Shown here in pieces: positions 16,998 through 27,560 of a stretch of 64,000 nucleotides of DNA. Location: positions 1 through 64,000 of the forward strand of contig NZ_AONC01000040.1 in the NCBI RefSeq assembly GCF_000585215.1, read 5' to 3'. The stretch is from Imhoffiella purpurea. Its GTDB lineage: Bacteria; Pseudomonadota; Gammaproteobacteria; Chromatiales; Chromatiaceae. The translations under genes and the position numbers were made by a program. A model generated the notes under the pieces. The model was given only the letters and a program-made list of their open reading frames with translations. It did not search any database and was not told the origin of the DNA. Within the stretch, counting starts at the first letter, position 1, and each line of letters begins with the position of its first letter.

Positions 16998-17914
16998 GGT
17001 ATCGGGCGTTCCGGTCGCGCCGGACGGCCGGCCTCGTGGATCAGTCTCTCGCCCAGCGAGCGGGTGGCGGGGCCGGCGCCTTCCGGGTCCGCGTAGACCA
17101 GATAGAGCGTTTCCCGGTGCTCGGTGCCCTGGGTCAGGTTCAAGGGTCTGAGCTCGCCGCGCTCCAGTTCGGCCTGGATATGGGGCCGCGGGATCCAGGC
17201 GAACCCCAGTCCGCGTCTGAGCATGGCGATGGCGGTGAGCATGTGCGAGACGGTCCAGCGCTCTTCGGCCTCCAGCCAGCCGCTGTCGATCTGGCGGAAG
17301 CGTCCGGTATCGCGGATCACCAGCTGACGGTGCGAGCGCAGATCCTCGAGCGTGAGCGGGCGGTCAGTCGCGTGCAACGGATGGTCCGGATGGGCGACCG
17401 CGACGAAGGTCACCTGGATCAGCGGGTCGCCAAGGAATCCGGGCGGGACCTGTCCGGTGACGGCGAGGTCCACCTGACGCTGGATGAGCGCCTCGTTGGT
17501 TCCGGAGAGCACGGTCTCCATCAGTTGGATCCGGGTCTGCGGGGCCTGGTCGCCGAAGGCGGCCAGGGCGCGCAGTAGCGGGTCGGGCGGCATGACGATA
17601 TCGATCGCCAGACGCACCTCCGCCTCCCATCCCTGGGCCAGGGTCTCGGCCAGGCGCTCCAGACGGTGCGTCTCGTCGAGGATGAGGCGCGCCCGCTGCA
17701 GCAGCACCGCCCCGGATTCGGTCAGTCGCGTCCGCCGTCCCTGGGCGGCCATCAGCGGCAGGGGCAGCTGCTCCTGCAGACGCTTGAGGCTGTAGCTCAC
17801 CGAGGACTGGCTGCGGCGCAAGGCATCGGCGGCGGCCTCGAAGCCGTCGTGATCCACCACCGCCTGCAGCGTCGCCCATTGCTCCAGCGTGGTCTTGGGT
17901 GTCCGGGTCGACAT
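16994..17914 (-). CDS. LysR-family transcriptional regulator
   Basis: A 306-residue protein with an N-terminal winged helix-turn-helix (about 8-66; FEAAADALRRSQSSVSYSLKRLQEQL) and a LysR substrate-binding domain (about 90-295). It is divergent from azoR with 106 bp between starts, and that gap holds two palindromic sites. The usual arrangement would be control of azoR-pirin and autorepression, with a quinone- or electrophile-type inducer as an inference. Its stop overlaps the start of the methylase remnant. Confidence 0.9.
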   Translation of the reverse strand: MSTRTPKTTLEQWATLQAVVDHDGFEAAADALRRSQSSVSYSLKRLQEQLPLPLMAAQGRRTRLTESGAVLLQRARLILDETHRLERLAETLAQGWEAEVRLAIDIVMPPDPLLRALAAFGDQAPQTRIQLMETVLSGTNEALIQRQVDLAVTGQVPPGFLGDPLIQVTFVAVAHPDHPLHATDRPLTLEDLRSHRQLVIRDTGRFRQIDSGWLEAEERWTVSHMLTAIAMLRRGLGFAWIPRPHIQAELERGELRPLNLTQGTEHRETLYLVYADPEGAGPATRSLGERLIHEAGRPARPERPIP

Positions 17915-17923
17915 GGATAGATC

Positions 17924-17933
17924 CGAATATTCG
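17924..17933. promoter_or_regulatory. Palindrome near the LysR gene start
   Basis: CGAATATTCG is a perfect 10-bp palindrome, 10 bp from the LysR start. It shares the CGAAT half-site with the dyad at 17990-18011, consistent with an autoregulatory site. Confidence 0.45.
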
Positions 17934-17989
17934 ATGGGTTGCCCCGAAAATGAGGATAAATAATCCGATCCTTCGATGCCATCCTTTTA

Positions 17990-18011
17990 CTCGAATCCAA
18001 CACTATTCGAG
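17990..18011 (+). promoter_or_regulatory. Candidate LysR operator upstream of azoR
   Basis: CTCGAAT and ATTCGAG form a perfect 7-bp dyad with an 8-bp centre, immediately before the azoR ribosome-binding site (GAGGAA). The size fits LysR-type boxes. Its position close to the gene would allow direct control, although the activation site for LysR proteins is usually further upstream. Confidence 0.5.
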
Positions 18012-18020
18012 GAAATCGTC

Positions 18021-18626
18021 ATGAAACAGATTCTGCACATCGACAGCAGCCTTTTCTCCGATAAGGGCGTCTCGTCTACCCTGGCCGGCGACTATGTCGC
18101 GGGTTTGATGGAGCGGGATCCGGAGCTGCGGGTGGTCCATCGCGACCTGGGGCGCGACCCCGTTCCGCATCTGGACGCGATCCGGCTGGGTGCGATCTCG
18201 ACGCCCGAGGCGGGGCGCACGCCGGAGCAGGCTCGGATCGCCGAGGAGGCGGAGGCCATGATCCGCGAGATCCAGGAGGCGGATCTGCTGGTGGTGGGGG
18301 TGCCCATGTACAACTTCGGTATCCCCAGCGTGCTCAAGTCCTGGTTCGACCATGTGGCGCGTGCCGGCGTCACCTTCCGCTATACCGCCGAGGGACCCGA
18401 GGGGCTGCTCGAGGGCAAGCGGGCGGTGATCGTGACCAGTCGTGGAGGCCTGCATCGGGGGCAGCCGACCGATACTCAAACCGGCTATCTGACCACCATA
18501 CTGGGGTTCGTCGGCATCACGGACGTCGAGTTCGTCTATGCCGAGGGGCTGAATCTGGGCGAGGAGGCGCGCGCGTCGGCGCTGGACTCCGCCAAGAAGG
18601 ACATCGAGCGGCTTCTGGCCGCCTGA
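18021..18626 (+). CDS. azoR: FMN-dependent NADH-azoreductase / quinone reductase
   Basis: A 201-residue flavodoxin-fold protein. It has an N-terminal HIDSS phosphate loop, the VVGVPMYNFGIPSVLKSWFDHVARAG flavin segment (given here only as the key region at about 93-118) and SRGG near 145. It performs two-electron reduction of quinones and azo compounds with NADH. The ATG at 18021 follows CGAGGAAATCGTC, so the start is secure. It is followed 11 bp later by a pirin gene and is divergent from a LysR regulator, so the set looks like a quinone or electrophile stress unit. Confidence 0.92.
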   Translation: MKQILHIDSSLFSDKGVSSTLAGDYVAGLMERDPELRVVHRDLGRDPVPHLDAIRLGAISTPEAGRTPEQARIAEEAEAMIREIQEADLLVVGVPMYNFGIPSVLKSWFDHVARAGVTFRYTAEGPEGLLEGKRAVIVTSRGGLHRGQPTDTQTGYLTTILGFVGITDVEFVYAEGLNLGEEARASALDSAKKDIERLLAA

Positions 18627-18637
18627 GGAGGTGAATC

Positions 18638-19489
18638 ATGAGGCTCAAATCGCTCGATCGCGTGCTGACCGCGACGCCCGCCTCGGACGGTGGCGGGGTC
18701 AAGCTGTATCGCATCCTCGGGCCGGACGGGATGCGCGGCCTGGATCCGTTCCTGATGCTCGACGACTTCGGTTCCGAGAGCGCGGAGGACTATATCGCCG
18801 GCTTCCCCCCGCATCCGCACCGTGGCTTCGAGACGGTCACCTACATGCTGGAAGGACGGATGCTGCACGAGGATCATCTGGGCAACCGGGGGCTGCTCTC
18901 CTCCGGGGGCGTGCAGTGGATGACCGCCGGCCGCGGGGTCGTCCACTCCGAGATGCCGCAGCAGGAGTCTGGCCGCATGCGCGGACTCCAGCTCTGGATC
19001 AATCTGCCAGCGGCGGACAAGATGCGGGATCCGGCCTATCGCCATCTGCCCGCCGAGGACATTCCCGAGGCGACACTGGCGAACGGCAGCCGGGTCAAGG
19101 TGGTCGCCGGAGAATTCGTGCATGACGACCGGCGACTCCGCGGGCCGGCGCGGGGCATCGCGACCGATCCGCTCTATCTGGACCTCGAACTGCCGGCCGG
19201 GGAGAGGCTGGATGTCCCGGTCCACGCCGGGTATCGGGCGCTCGTCTATGCGATCGAGGGTGGAGCCGAGGTCTGCGGCGCCTCCATCGATCGGCGCCGG
19301 ATGGCCGTGCTCGGGACCGAGGGCGATGGCGTCGCGTTATCCGCCGGACCGGACGGGGCGCGTCTGCTGCTGCTCGCGGCCCGGCCACTGAACGAGCCCA
19401 TTGCCCACTATGGCCCCTTCGTGATGAACAGCCGCCGCGAGATCCTGGAGGCGGTCGCCGATTACGAGGCCGGCCGGCTGGTCGCCTGA
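18638..19489 (+). CDS. Pirin family protein
   Basis: A 283-residue double cupin. The N-terminal cupin holds the metal ligands in PHPHRGFETVTY (two His) and in VVHSEMP (His and Glu), as in pirins with quercetin 2,3-dioxygenase activity. The C-terminal cupin has no metal ligands, as usual for the family. Pirins act as redox-sensitive iron proteins or quercetinases; the substrate here is unknown. Co-transcription with azoR is likely (11-bp gap, AGGAGG before the ATG). Its 3' end overlaps the convergent EAL gene by 28 bp. Confidence 0.9.
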   Translation: MRLKSLDRVLTATPASDGGGVKLYRILGPDGMRGLDPFLMLDDFGSESAEDYIAGFPPHPHRGFETVTYMLEGRMLHEDHLGNRGLLSSGGVQWMTAGRGVVHSEMPQQESGRMRGLQLWINLPAADKMRDPAYRHLPAEDIPEATLANGSRVKVVAGEFVHDDRRLRGPARGIATDPLYLDLELPAGERLDVPVHAGYRALVYAIEGGAEVCGASIDRRRMAVLGTEGDGVALSAGPDGARLLLLAARPLNEPIAHYGPFVMNSRREILEAVADYEAGRLVA

Positions 19490-21390
19490 GCGGCCGGGGA
19501 CCAGGCGTTCTCGTCCCGGGGCGTCGGGGGCAGGGTGCGGATCGGTCCCTTCGGACCCTGCTGCAGCGCCAGCCCCGAAGGGCTGCGCTTGGCCTGGCAC
19601 TTCATGGCGGCGATGATCCGGCCCAGATCGTCGCCGCTGCCGTAGTCGTCTCCGGGGCGGATCTCGAGGATGGCGCCGCTGCAGCGCATCAGCGGGTTCT
19701 GGCGCTCCTGTCCGAAACGGTCGCGTGCGTTCAGATGACCGCGCTCGCGATCCTCGGGGTCATAGAGACTCTGGACGTCCGAACGGAACTTGGACAGCAT
19801 CCCTTGCACCTGGTCGATCACGGAGTCGAGATCCCTGTCGCCGATCCCGGCGAAGAAATCGTCCCCGCCGATATGGCCGATGAACCAGCCGCCCGAGCTC
19901 AGATATTGACGCATGAGCTCGGAGAACATCTGGATGACCCGGTCGCCGCGCCTGAAGCCGTAATGGTCGTTGAAGGACTTGAAGCTGTCGAAGTCCAGAT
20001 AGACCAGATGCGAGGTCGATCCGTGCTGGGAGAGCGCGTGCGAGAGATATTCGTGGATCGAGTTGTTTCCCGGGAGCTTGGTCAGCGGATTCTGGTCGCG
20101 GGCCGCGGCCAGATTCTTCTCGTCGATCAGCTGGAGGAGGGCGGTCGTGGAGATGAAGCCGTGATAGCGTCCGTCGAGCGTGACCAGCAGCCCGGCGGCG
20201 TTGTCTCCGGCCGAGAATGCCTCGAGGAAGCGGTTGGGCGAATCGTGGATGTCGATGGCGGGGCAGGGCCTGACGAAATCCTGGAGCGAGCGGCCGTAGC
20301 TCCGGTTGACGATCAGGTCGCGGCCGTAATTGGAATAGATCAGATCCTTCAGATCGCTCTCGTGGACGAGTCCGATCGGCCGGTCGGCCGCGTCGAGCAC
20401 CGGGAGGATGTTGTGGGTTTTGTCCAGTCGGAAGGCGTCGAAGAGTCGCGAGATGCTGTCGCTGACGCGCAGGGGCGGGATGCGTTCCAGACAGCGCTCG
20501 ATCAGCACCCGGTCGCCCGTTGTCTCGCGGCGATTGCGCGAATGGATCTCGGCTACCTGGGCGTAGCAGGTCTGAAGGGATTCGATCCGCAGTTGCGGGC
20601 GCTCGATCAGATACCCCTGAACCAGGTCGCAGCCCACCTCGCGGCAGGCGAGCAGCTCGGCCTCGGTCTCGACCCCTTCCGCGACCACCTGGATACCGAT
20701 GACGTGCGCGAGCTGGACCATGTTGGCGACGAAGTGCCGCTTGCGATGGTCCTCGGCCATGCCGCCGACGAAGAAGCGGTCGATCTTCAGCAGGTCCGGC
20801 GGGTGTTCGTAGAGCAGACGCAGTCCGGCATAGCCGCTGCCGAAGTCGTCGATGGCGAAATGGAATCTGTGTCCACGGTAGGCGGAGATGGTCTGGGCGA
20901 CGATGGGATTGGCGGTCAGGTCGGAGCGCTCGGAGAGCTCCAGACAGATGCTGTCCGCACCGAGACCGTGCCGGGTCAGAAGCTCGAGCGTGGGTTCGGG
21001 ACGCTCCTGCTCGATGAGGTGAGGGTCGAGGTTGAAGAAGAGCTTGTAGCGCGCGGCCTCCGGGACGCAGGTGAAATGCGCCAGGGCCAGCTCGCGCAGC
21101 CTCATGTCGAGCGCGCTGGAATGACCCTGCTCCCAGGCGTACCCGAAGAGGCTGAAGATGTCCTGGAAGCCGAGCTCGCCGACGCCGCGCAACAGCGCCT
21201 CGAAGCCATAGACGCTGCCGGTATGGACGTTGACGATGGGCTGCAGGGCGTAGCTCAGGGCGTCGAAGGCCCGTGCCAGAAATGCGTCCTGGTCGAGCGC
21301 CGTGGCGCGATGTCTCGACGCAGCGGCTTGGGTGAGGGTGGCAGTCCGTGTTTGCTCGCTGGTGGTGGTCCTATCGAGAGACATGGACAT
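19462..21390 (-). CDS. EAL-CBS-GGDEF protein (cyclic di-GMP signalling)
   Basis: A 642-residue protein with inverted order. The EAL domain comes first (about 40-280; FEALLRG, LELSERSD, IDDFGSGYAG, LKIDR, AEGVETEAE, QGYLIE), then a CBS pair (about 290-420), then GGDEF (about 430-590). The EAL motifs look catalytically complete. The GGDEF active-site loop reads GGDDF, with Asp for the conserved Glu, so cyclase activity is doubtful and the domain may be regulatory. No transmembrane segment is seen. The ATG at 21390 is chosen; the frame is open to 21564, but those residues are unlike the family and overlap the next gene. Confidence 0.88.
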   Translation of the reverse strand: MSMSLDRTTTSEQTRTATLTQAAASRHRATALDQDAFLARAFDALSYALQPIVNVHTGSVYGFEALLRGVGELGFQDIFSLFGYAWEQGHSSALDMRLRELALAHFTCVPEAARYKLFFNLDPHLIEQERPEPTLELLTRHGLGADSICLELSERSDLTANPIVAQTISAYRGHRFHFAIDDFGSGYAGLRLLYEHPPDLLKIDRFFVGGMAEDHRKRHFVANMVQLAHVIGIQVVAEGVETEAELLACREVGCDLVQGYLIERPQLRIESLQTCYAQVAEIHSRNRRETTGDRVLIERCLERIPPLRVSDSISRLFDAFRLDKTHNILPVLDAADRPIGLVHESDLKDLIYSNYGRDLIVNRSYGRSLQDFVRPCPAIDIHDSPNRFLEAFSAGDNAAGLLVTLDGRYHGFISTTALLQLIDEKNLAAARDQNPLTKLPGNNSIHEYLSHALSQHGSTSHLVYLDFDSFKSFNDHYGFRRGDRVIQMFSELMRQYLSSGGWFIGHIGGDDFFAGIGDRDLDSVIDQVQGMLSKFRSDVQSLYDPEDRERGHLNARDRFGQERQNPLMRCSGAILEIRPGDDYGSGDDLGRIIAAMKCQAKRSPSGLALQQGPKGPIRTLPPTPRDENAWSPAAQATSRPAS

Positions 21391-21496
21391 GGGCGAACTC
21401 GGTCGCCGCCAGAGACGGCGAGGTGTTTCTGTGTGTTCTGCGACGTTGCAATGACCTTCCTGGCGTGGACAGGATGGGCACTGGATCCTGGATCCG

Positions 21497-21775
21497 TCAG
21501 GCGACGAAGTCTTGGAGATCCGCGTCCTCGAGTCCCAATCCCTTGGTTCTGCCGCGATTGGCATCGATCAGGCGCCGGTAGCGCTCGGGCTCGTCCCTCA
21601 GCATCCGGACATGGTCCTCGACCAGATCCTGCCAGCCCCGGTTGTCGTGCTCCTTGAGCTCGAACAGCGCGATGAGCAGCAGCTTGGATGCCGCACGGAT
21701 CTCGCGCTGCCGGCCGTCCCCATAGGAGACGACCAGCTCTTCGTAGAGGGCTTCGACCTTTTCGAGCGGAGTCAT
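21497..21775 (-). CDS. Conserved small hypothetical protein (92 aa)
   Basis: I do not recognise a family. The 92-residue product is helical and charged, starting with TPLEKVEALYEELVVSYG and ending acidic (GLEDADLQDFVA). The ATG at 21775 has GAGG upstream. The frame is open to 21910, but the added segment is proline- and glycine-rich and unlikely to be translated. It precedes the EAL-CBS-GGDEF gene on the same strand by about 100 bp, so they may share a transcript. Confidence 0.6.
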   Translation of the reverse strand: MTPLEKVEALYEELVVSYGDGRQREIRAASKLLLIALFELKEHDNRGWQDLVEDHVRMLRDEPERYRRLIDANRGRTKGLGLEDADLQDFVA

Positions 21776-21948
21776 GAGGGCCTCGCGAGCCTGCTGTACA
21801 GGCGCTGATGGGGTGAGCGCAGGCTTGGCGGCTGGGCCTCGACCGCTGCCCAGGGACGGTGTCCCCGGGGCATGCATCCTAGTAGGCGAATGTTGCGCCA
21901 GGATGACCATGTGGGATTGGCGGGGTGGTCATGGCGGCATCTCTCGGA

Positions 21949-22710
21949 TCAGGGATAATCCTGGCGGGTGGGGCGCACCACCATGTCGCTGATATGGACG
22001 TGAGGCGGCTGGGTCACGATGTGGTGGATGGCGTTGGCGATGTCCTCCCCGTAGAGCAGGGGGCCGAACTTCTCGTCGAATTGACGCTGCAGGTCGTCGC
22101 TGTAGCCCGCGACCGCCTGGAATCCGCTGACCACGATGCCCGGCTCGACCAGCGAGACGCGTACCCCCTTGGGTCCGACCTCGCGTCTCAGTCCCTCGGC
22201 GAGTGCATGGACGGCGAATTTGGTCGAGCCGTAGACGGCGCTGAAGGGCGAGACGTGCCGTCCGACCACCGAGCCGATGACGACGATGTCGGCGGCCTTG
22301 CTGGGATAGTCCTTCTCCTGGGCGGCGACCATGCCGCGTGCGGCGGCCTGCATCAGACGGAGCGCGCCACCGAGGTTGATGCGCATCACCGCCTCGAACT
22401 CGTCCGCGTCGGCGGCGGTGACGGCGCCCCCGAGCCCGCGTCCGGCGTTGACGACCACGATGTCGGCCGGCCGGCCGAAGCGTGTCTCGGCGGTCTCCAG
22501 CATCCGCGCGGTGACCTCGGCGTCGCCGGCGTCGCCCGCGAGGCCGACGAAGCGCTCGCCGAGTTCCTCCTCCAGTGCGTTCAACTTGTCGGCGGTGCGT
22601 CCGTTGCCGATGACGCCGAAGCCGGCGGCGACGAATGTCCTGACCGTGGCCTCGCCGATGCCGGAGGTGGCGCCGGTGACGATGGCGATGCGTTCGGGAT
22701 GCGATGACAT
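21949..22710 (-). CDS. SDR-family oxidoreductase
   Basis: A 253-residue Rossmann-fold short-chain dehydrogenase. The cofactor motif TGATSGIG lies near the N-terminus, NAGRG is present at about 88, and the catalytic set includes Ser in GSVVG and Tyr-x3-Lys in YGSTK at about 158-162. An Arg after strand 2 (GNGRTADKL) suggests NADPH preference. The substrate is not predictable; the protein resembles the YdfG/serine dehydrogenase-like branch. AGGAG 10 bases before the ATG supports the start. Confidence 0.88.
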   Translation of the reverse strand: MSSHPERIAIVTGATSGIGEATVRTFVAAGFGVIGNGRTADKLNALEEELGERFVGLAGDAGDAEVTARMLETAETRFGRPADIVVVNAGRGLGGAVTAADADEFEAVMRINLGGALRLMQAAARGMVAAQEKDYPSKAADIVVIGSVVGRHVSPFSAVYGSTKFAVHALAEGLRREVGPKGVRVSLVEPGIVVSGFQAVAGYSDDLQRQFDEKFGPLLYGEDIANAIHHIVTQPPHVHISDMVVRPTRQDYP

Positions 22711-22837
22711 CTTTCAGACTCCTGATGGGTTGATGGGTCGGGAATGAAGTAGGACGCCGTGCGGCTGGATCAAGATTGCCACACGCACGATGCCTGCTGC
22801 ATGCTAGGGCGCATGATCGTGTTCCGATGGAGCGTCC

Positions 22838-25774
22838 GTGCCTGTATCACCCAGCCTCCTTCACGATACCAACATCGAGGTGGGCGTCGGTCGTCGTCCT
22901 CTGAGCCGGGATACGTTTCGGGCCGGCAAGGATGCGGCCGCGGAGGCGCTGCGGAGCATCCATCGTCACCCGCTGTCCGTCGTTCTCGTCTACGTCTCGC
23001 CGAGCGAGGATCTCGACCGGAGCCTGTCCGGGATCAGGGAGATCGTCGGAGAGGTGCCGGTATTGGGGTGTACCACGGCCGGCGAGTTCCTCGACGGAAT
23101 ACGGCATCGAAGCGTCCTGGTGGTGGCCATGGCGTCGCCCTTCCTGATCGCGCACGCGGCCGTCGCCGGTCATGTCTCCCGAGATTGGCGCGCGGCCGTG
23201 CAGGCCGTTGTGGATTCGGACGCGCTGCGGCCTTTCTTCCATCCGACGCCGGACTCCAGTCAGCGCCGGCTGAGCGAGGGCAAGCGTCTCTTCGCGATCC
23301 TCTTCTCTCCCGGCAACACCCGTCATGCGACCTCGCGCAGCTTCGAGATACTGAATGCCGTCAAGTCGCATGTGCTCGCCGACATCCCCATCTTCGCCGG
23401 GAGCAGCGCCGACGATTGGCGCATGGAAGGCAACGCCGTTCTCTTCGGGGGCGCGGTCCATGAAGACGGTCTTCTGCTCGCGGTGCTCGAAACCAGCCTG
23501 AGCTTCGGGCTGGCCCTCGGCCACGGGTTCACGGCGGTTCCGGCGCGGATGCGTGTCGACGAGGTCGATGGCCACGAGATCCTCAGACTCGACGACCGGT
23601 CCGCGGTCGAGGCGCTGGCTGAAGTGCTGGGACATCGTCCGGCCGATCTGCGCGAAAGGCATATCACGCTGAGCACCGGGCGTACCTTCGGCGTTCCGCG
23701 TCTCATGGGGCAATATTCGATCAATGTCGCGAGCTTTCCGACCGAGCGCGGCGGGATCAAGATGACTCAGCCGCTCGAGTCGGGCGACGAACTGGTGGTG
23801 ATGGATGCCACCGCCGACACGGCGCTCGCCTGCGCGAGCGATACGCTGCGCAAGGCGTTGATGCGCGCCAATACCAGCCGGGCTGCGATCGTCCTCTGTC
23901 ATTATTGCGCGCTGCGGCCGCGCCTCATGGGCGAGCGGCGCTCGGAGCAGGAGATCGGCCAGCTGATCGCGATGGCGGACGGCGCGCCCATCGCCGGCTT
24001 TTGCAGCTTCGGCGAGGGAGGGCTCTCGGACGACGGGATCAGCCTGCACAACAACGCCTGCGTCAGCATCCTGGCGATCAGCCCGGATCTGTCCCCGCTG
24101 GCGCATGTCGCGCGCGAGAACGCGCGTCTGAGGGGCGAGGTCGCGGCCTATGCCGATCATCTCGAGCGGCTCGTCGAGGAGCGCACCCTCGATCTGCAGT
24201 TCGCCCAGAAGGAGAGCGAGTCCGCCCGCCGCATGCTCCAGACGGTGCTCGACACCATTCCCGTCCGGGTCTTCTGGAAGGACCGGGATCTGAGGTACCT
24301 GGGCTGCAACAAGCACTTCGCCGAGGATGCCGGCTATCGGAGTCCCGAGCAGATGATCGGGCTCAGCGATTTCGAGGCGGGATGGCGCAACGAGGCGGGC
24401 CTGTATCGGGCCGATGACCGCAAGGTCATGGCGGACGGCAATCCGCTCCTCGGCTACGAGGAGCGGCAAACGACGCCGGACGGGCGCTCTATCTGGCTGC
24501 TGACCTCCAAGATTCCGCTCAGAGACGTCCGTAGCGGCGAGGTCATGGGCATCCTGGGCTGCTATGAAGACATCACGCGAAGGAAGGAGGCCGAGCAGGC
24601 GCTCAGGGTCGCCCAGGAGGCGGCCGAACAGGCCTCGCAGGCGAAGAGCGCCTTTCTCGCGAACGTCAGCCACGAGATCCGTACGCCGCTCAACGCCATC
24701 ACCGGAATGGTCCATCTGCTCAAGCGATCGCCCCTCACGTCCGCGCAGTCGAAGCGGCTGGAACAGATCGGACGCGCGGGTCAGCATCTGCTCGATATCA
24801 TCAGCACCGTGCTCGATCTCTCGAAGATCGAGGCCGAGCGGTTCCTGCTCGAGGAGACCCGGTTCGATCTTCGCGGTCTCGTCCTGACCGTGGCGGATCT
24901 GATTCGCGAGCGCGTGGAGGCCAAGGGACTGCTGCTGTGTCTCGAGTTGCCGCTCGTTCCGGCCCAGCTGGTCGGGGATCCGACCCGGCTCAAGCAGGCG
25001 CTTCTGAACTACTTGTCCAATGCCGTCAAATTCACCGAGACGGGGCGCATCACCTTGCGTCTCGGCATCGAACAGAGCCGTGTCGAAAGCCTCTTGGTGC
25101 GCTTCGAGGTGGAGGATACGGGAATCGGCATCGAGCCCGAGGTGGTTCCCAGGCTGTTCTCGGCCTTCGAGCAGGCGGACAGCTCGATGACGCGACGCTA
25201 TGGCGGTACCGGGCTGGGGCTCGCCATCACCAGGAAACTGGCCGAGCTGATGGGCGGAGAGGCGGGAGTCGAAAGCCTTCCCGGCGTGGGGAGCCGTTTC
25301 TGGATCACGGCCCGGTTGGGCAGGCCGAGCGAATCCGAACCGGTTCAGGTGGTCGCGTCCAGTGACTCGGTCGAGCGGATCCTCGCCAGATCCCATGGCG
25401 GGCGTCGTGTCCTGGTGGTCGAGGACGAGCCCATCAACCGCGAGATACTGATCCTCCTGCTGGAGGATGTCGGGATCCATGTCTCCATCGCCTCGGATGG
25501 ATACCAGGCCTTGAGGCTGGTCGAGCAGAATGCATTCGACCTCATTCTCATGGATGTGAGGATGCCCAACATGGATGGACTGGAGGCGACCAAGCGCATC
25601 CGGGCCATTCCTCAGGGCAGGACGGTTTCCGTCATCGCGCTCACGGCCAATGCCTTCCTCGAGGACAAGGAGCGGTGCATGGCCGCCGGGATGAACGATT
25701 TCATCGCCAAGCCCGTTCAGCCGGATACCCTGTTTCGGGCACTGCTGAAATGGCTCGATGCGACGCACCCTTGA
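22838..25774 (+). CDS. FIST-domain hybrid histidine kinase (FIST-PAS-HisKA-HATPase-REC)
   Basis: A 978-residue soluble kinase. The first 390 residues form FIST N and FIST C domains ([11 protein letters not shown] at about 73-83; [13 protein letters not shown] near the end), thought to bind small ligands such as amino acids. A coiled coil, a PAS domain (about 445-560), HisKA with [10 protein letters not shown], HATPase ([16 protein letters not shown]) and a C-terminal receiver ([25 protein letters not shown]) follow. No DNA-binding or HPt domain is present, so phosphate must leave through another protein. The GTG at 22838 follows TGGAG. It stands alone. Confidence 0.92.
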   Translation: MPVSPSLLHDTNIEVGVGRRPLSRDTFRAGKDAAAEALRSIHRHPLSVVLVYVSPSEDLDRSLSGIREIVGEVPVLGCTTAGEFLDGIRHRSVLVVAMASPFLIAHAAVAGHVSRDWRAAVQAVVDSDALRPFFHPTPDSSQRRLSEGKRLFAILFSPGNTRHATSRSFEILNAVKSHVLADIPIFAGSSADDWRMEGNAVLFGGAVHEDGLLLAVLETSLSFGLALGHGFTAVPARMRVDEVDGHEILRLDDRSAVEALAEVLGHRPADLRERHITLSTGRTFGVPRLMGQYSINVASFPTERGGIKMTQPLESGDELVVMDATADTALACASDTLRKALMRANTSRAAIVLCHYCALRPRLMGERRSEQEIGQLIAMADGAPIAGFCSFGEGGLSDDGISLHNNACVSILAISPDLSPLAHVARENARLRGEVAAYADHLERLVEERTLDLQFAQKESESARRMLQTVLDTIPVRVFWKDRDLRYLGCNKHFAEDAGYRSPEQMIGLSDFEAGWRNEAGLYRADDRKVMADGNPLLGYEERQTTPDGRSIWLLTSKIPLRDVRSGEVMGILGCYEDITRRKEAEQALRVAQEAAEQASQAKSAFLANVSHEIRTPLNAITGMVHLLKRSPLTSAQSKRLEQIGRAGQHLLDIISTVLDLSKIEAERFLLEETRFDLRGLVLTVADLIRERVEAKGLLLCLELPLVPAQLVGDPTRLKQALLNYLSNAVKFTETGRITLRLGIEQSRVESLLVRFEVEDTGIGIEPEVVPRLFSAFEQADSSMTRRYGGTGLGLAITRKLAELMGGEAGVESLPGVGSRFWITARLGRPSESEPVQVVASSDSVERILARSHGGRRVLVVEDEPINREILILLLEDVGIHVSIASDGYQALRLVEQNAFDLILMDVRMPNMDGLEATKRIRAIPQGRTVSVIALTANAFLEDKERCMAAGMNDFIAKPVQPDTLFRALLKWLDATHP

Positions 25775-25948
25775 ATGGGGCGCGATGGTCGGCTTGCCGG
25801 CAGCGTCGCGGCCTCGTTCCATCGAGCGCCTGCAAGCTGCATCCTCTTTTTTCAAAGGGTTTCCGGATTGGGAATCGAGTGTCTCGGTCGGCATCTATAT
25901 GTCCGATGACTCGACGACGACCTCGCTCGTCCCTTCTGGAGACCGCCC

Positions 25949-26923
<975 letters not shown>

Positions 26924-26924
26924 A

Positions 26925-27560
26925 ATGTCCGGGCGCCGGGGCGAATGGATCCTGAGGGCCGCCAAGGTCGTGCTCTTCATGGCCTGTCTCGCGCCCTTCG
27001 GCATCATGGTCCGTGAGGCGGTCGCGGGATCGCTGGGAGCCAATCCGGTCGAGACGCTGCTGCACGGGACGGGGGACTGGGCGCTGAGACTCTTGCTGGT
27101 CACCCTGGCCATGACGCCGCTGCGACGCCTGACGGGGCTGGCCTGGCCGATCCGCCTGCGGCGCATGCTGGGGCTCTTCGCCTTCTTCTACGCCGTCCTG
27201 CATCTAACGGTCTATCTGTGGCTCGACCGCGAACTCGCCTGGTCGACGATCCTCGAGGACATTCTGGAGCGGCCCTATATCGGTGTCGGCTTTCTCGCCT
27301 TCCTGCTGCTGATTCCCCTGGCGGCGACCTCGACCCGGGGCTGGATGCGCCGGCTCGGTCGGCGCTGGACCCAGCTGCATCGCGCCGTCTACGTCATCGC
27401 GGCGCTCGGCGTGCTGCACTATCTCTGGCTGGTGAAGGCCGATCTGCGCGAGCCGCTCCTCTACGGCGCCATACTGCTGGTTCTGCTCGCCTTTCGCCTG
27501 CCCTGGAACCAGTTGCGTTCGGTTCGCCGAGGGCTCAGAGCCGATCGCTCAGATCCCTGA
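26925..27560 (+). CDS. msrQ: Heme-binding membrane subunit MsrQ (YedZ)
   Basis: A 211-residue inner-membrane protein with about six helices. The heme-ligand histidines are in FYAVLHLTVY and LHRAVYVIAALGVLHYLW. It passes electrons from quinones or flavins to MsrP. The ATG lies two bases after the msrP stop codon begins to end, giving tight coupling. Its 3' end overlaps the convergent MidA-type gene by 26 bp. Confidence 0.94.
   Translation: MSGRRGEWILRAAKVVLFMACLAPFGIMVREAVAGSLGANPVETLLHGTGDWALRLLLVTLAMTPLRRLTGLAWPIRLRRMLGLFAFFYAVLHLTVYLWLDRELAWSTILEDILERPYIGVGFLAFLLLIPLAATSTRGWMRRLGRRWTQLHRAVYVIAALGVLHYLWLVKADLREPLLYGAILLVLLAFRLPWNQLRSVRRGLRADRSDP

Noticed and set aside
19735-21657. 640-codon open frame antisense to the EAL-CBS-GGDEF gene
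   Set aside because: It mirrors a real gene on the other strand, has a repetitive Val/Asp/Glu/Leu composition and no domain; a typical GC-rich shadow.
22847-25894. 1015-codon open frame antisense to the FIST kinase
   Set aside because: Codon composition is that of a mirror frame and there are no recognisable motifs, while the sense frame has five intact domains.
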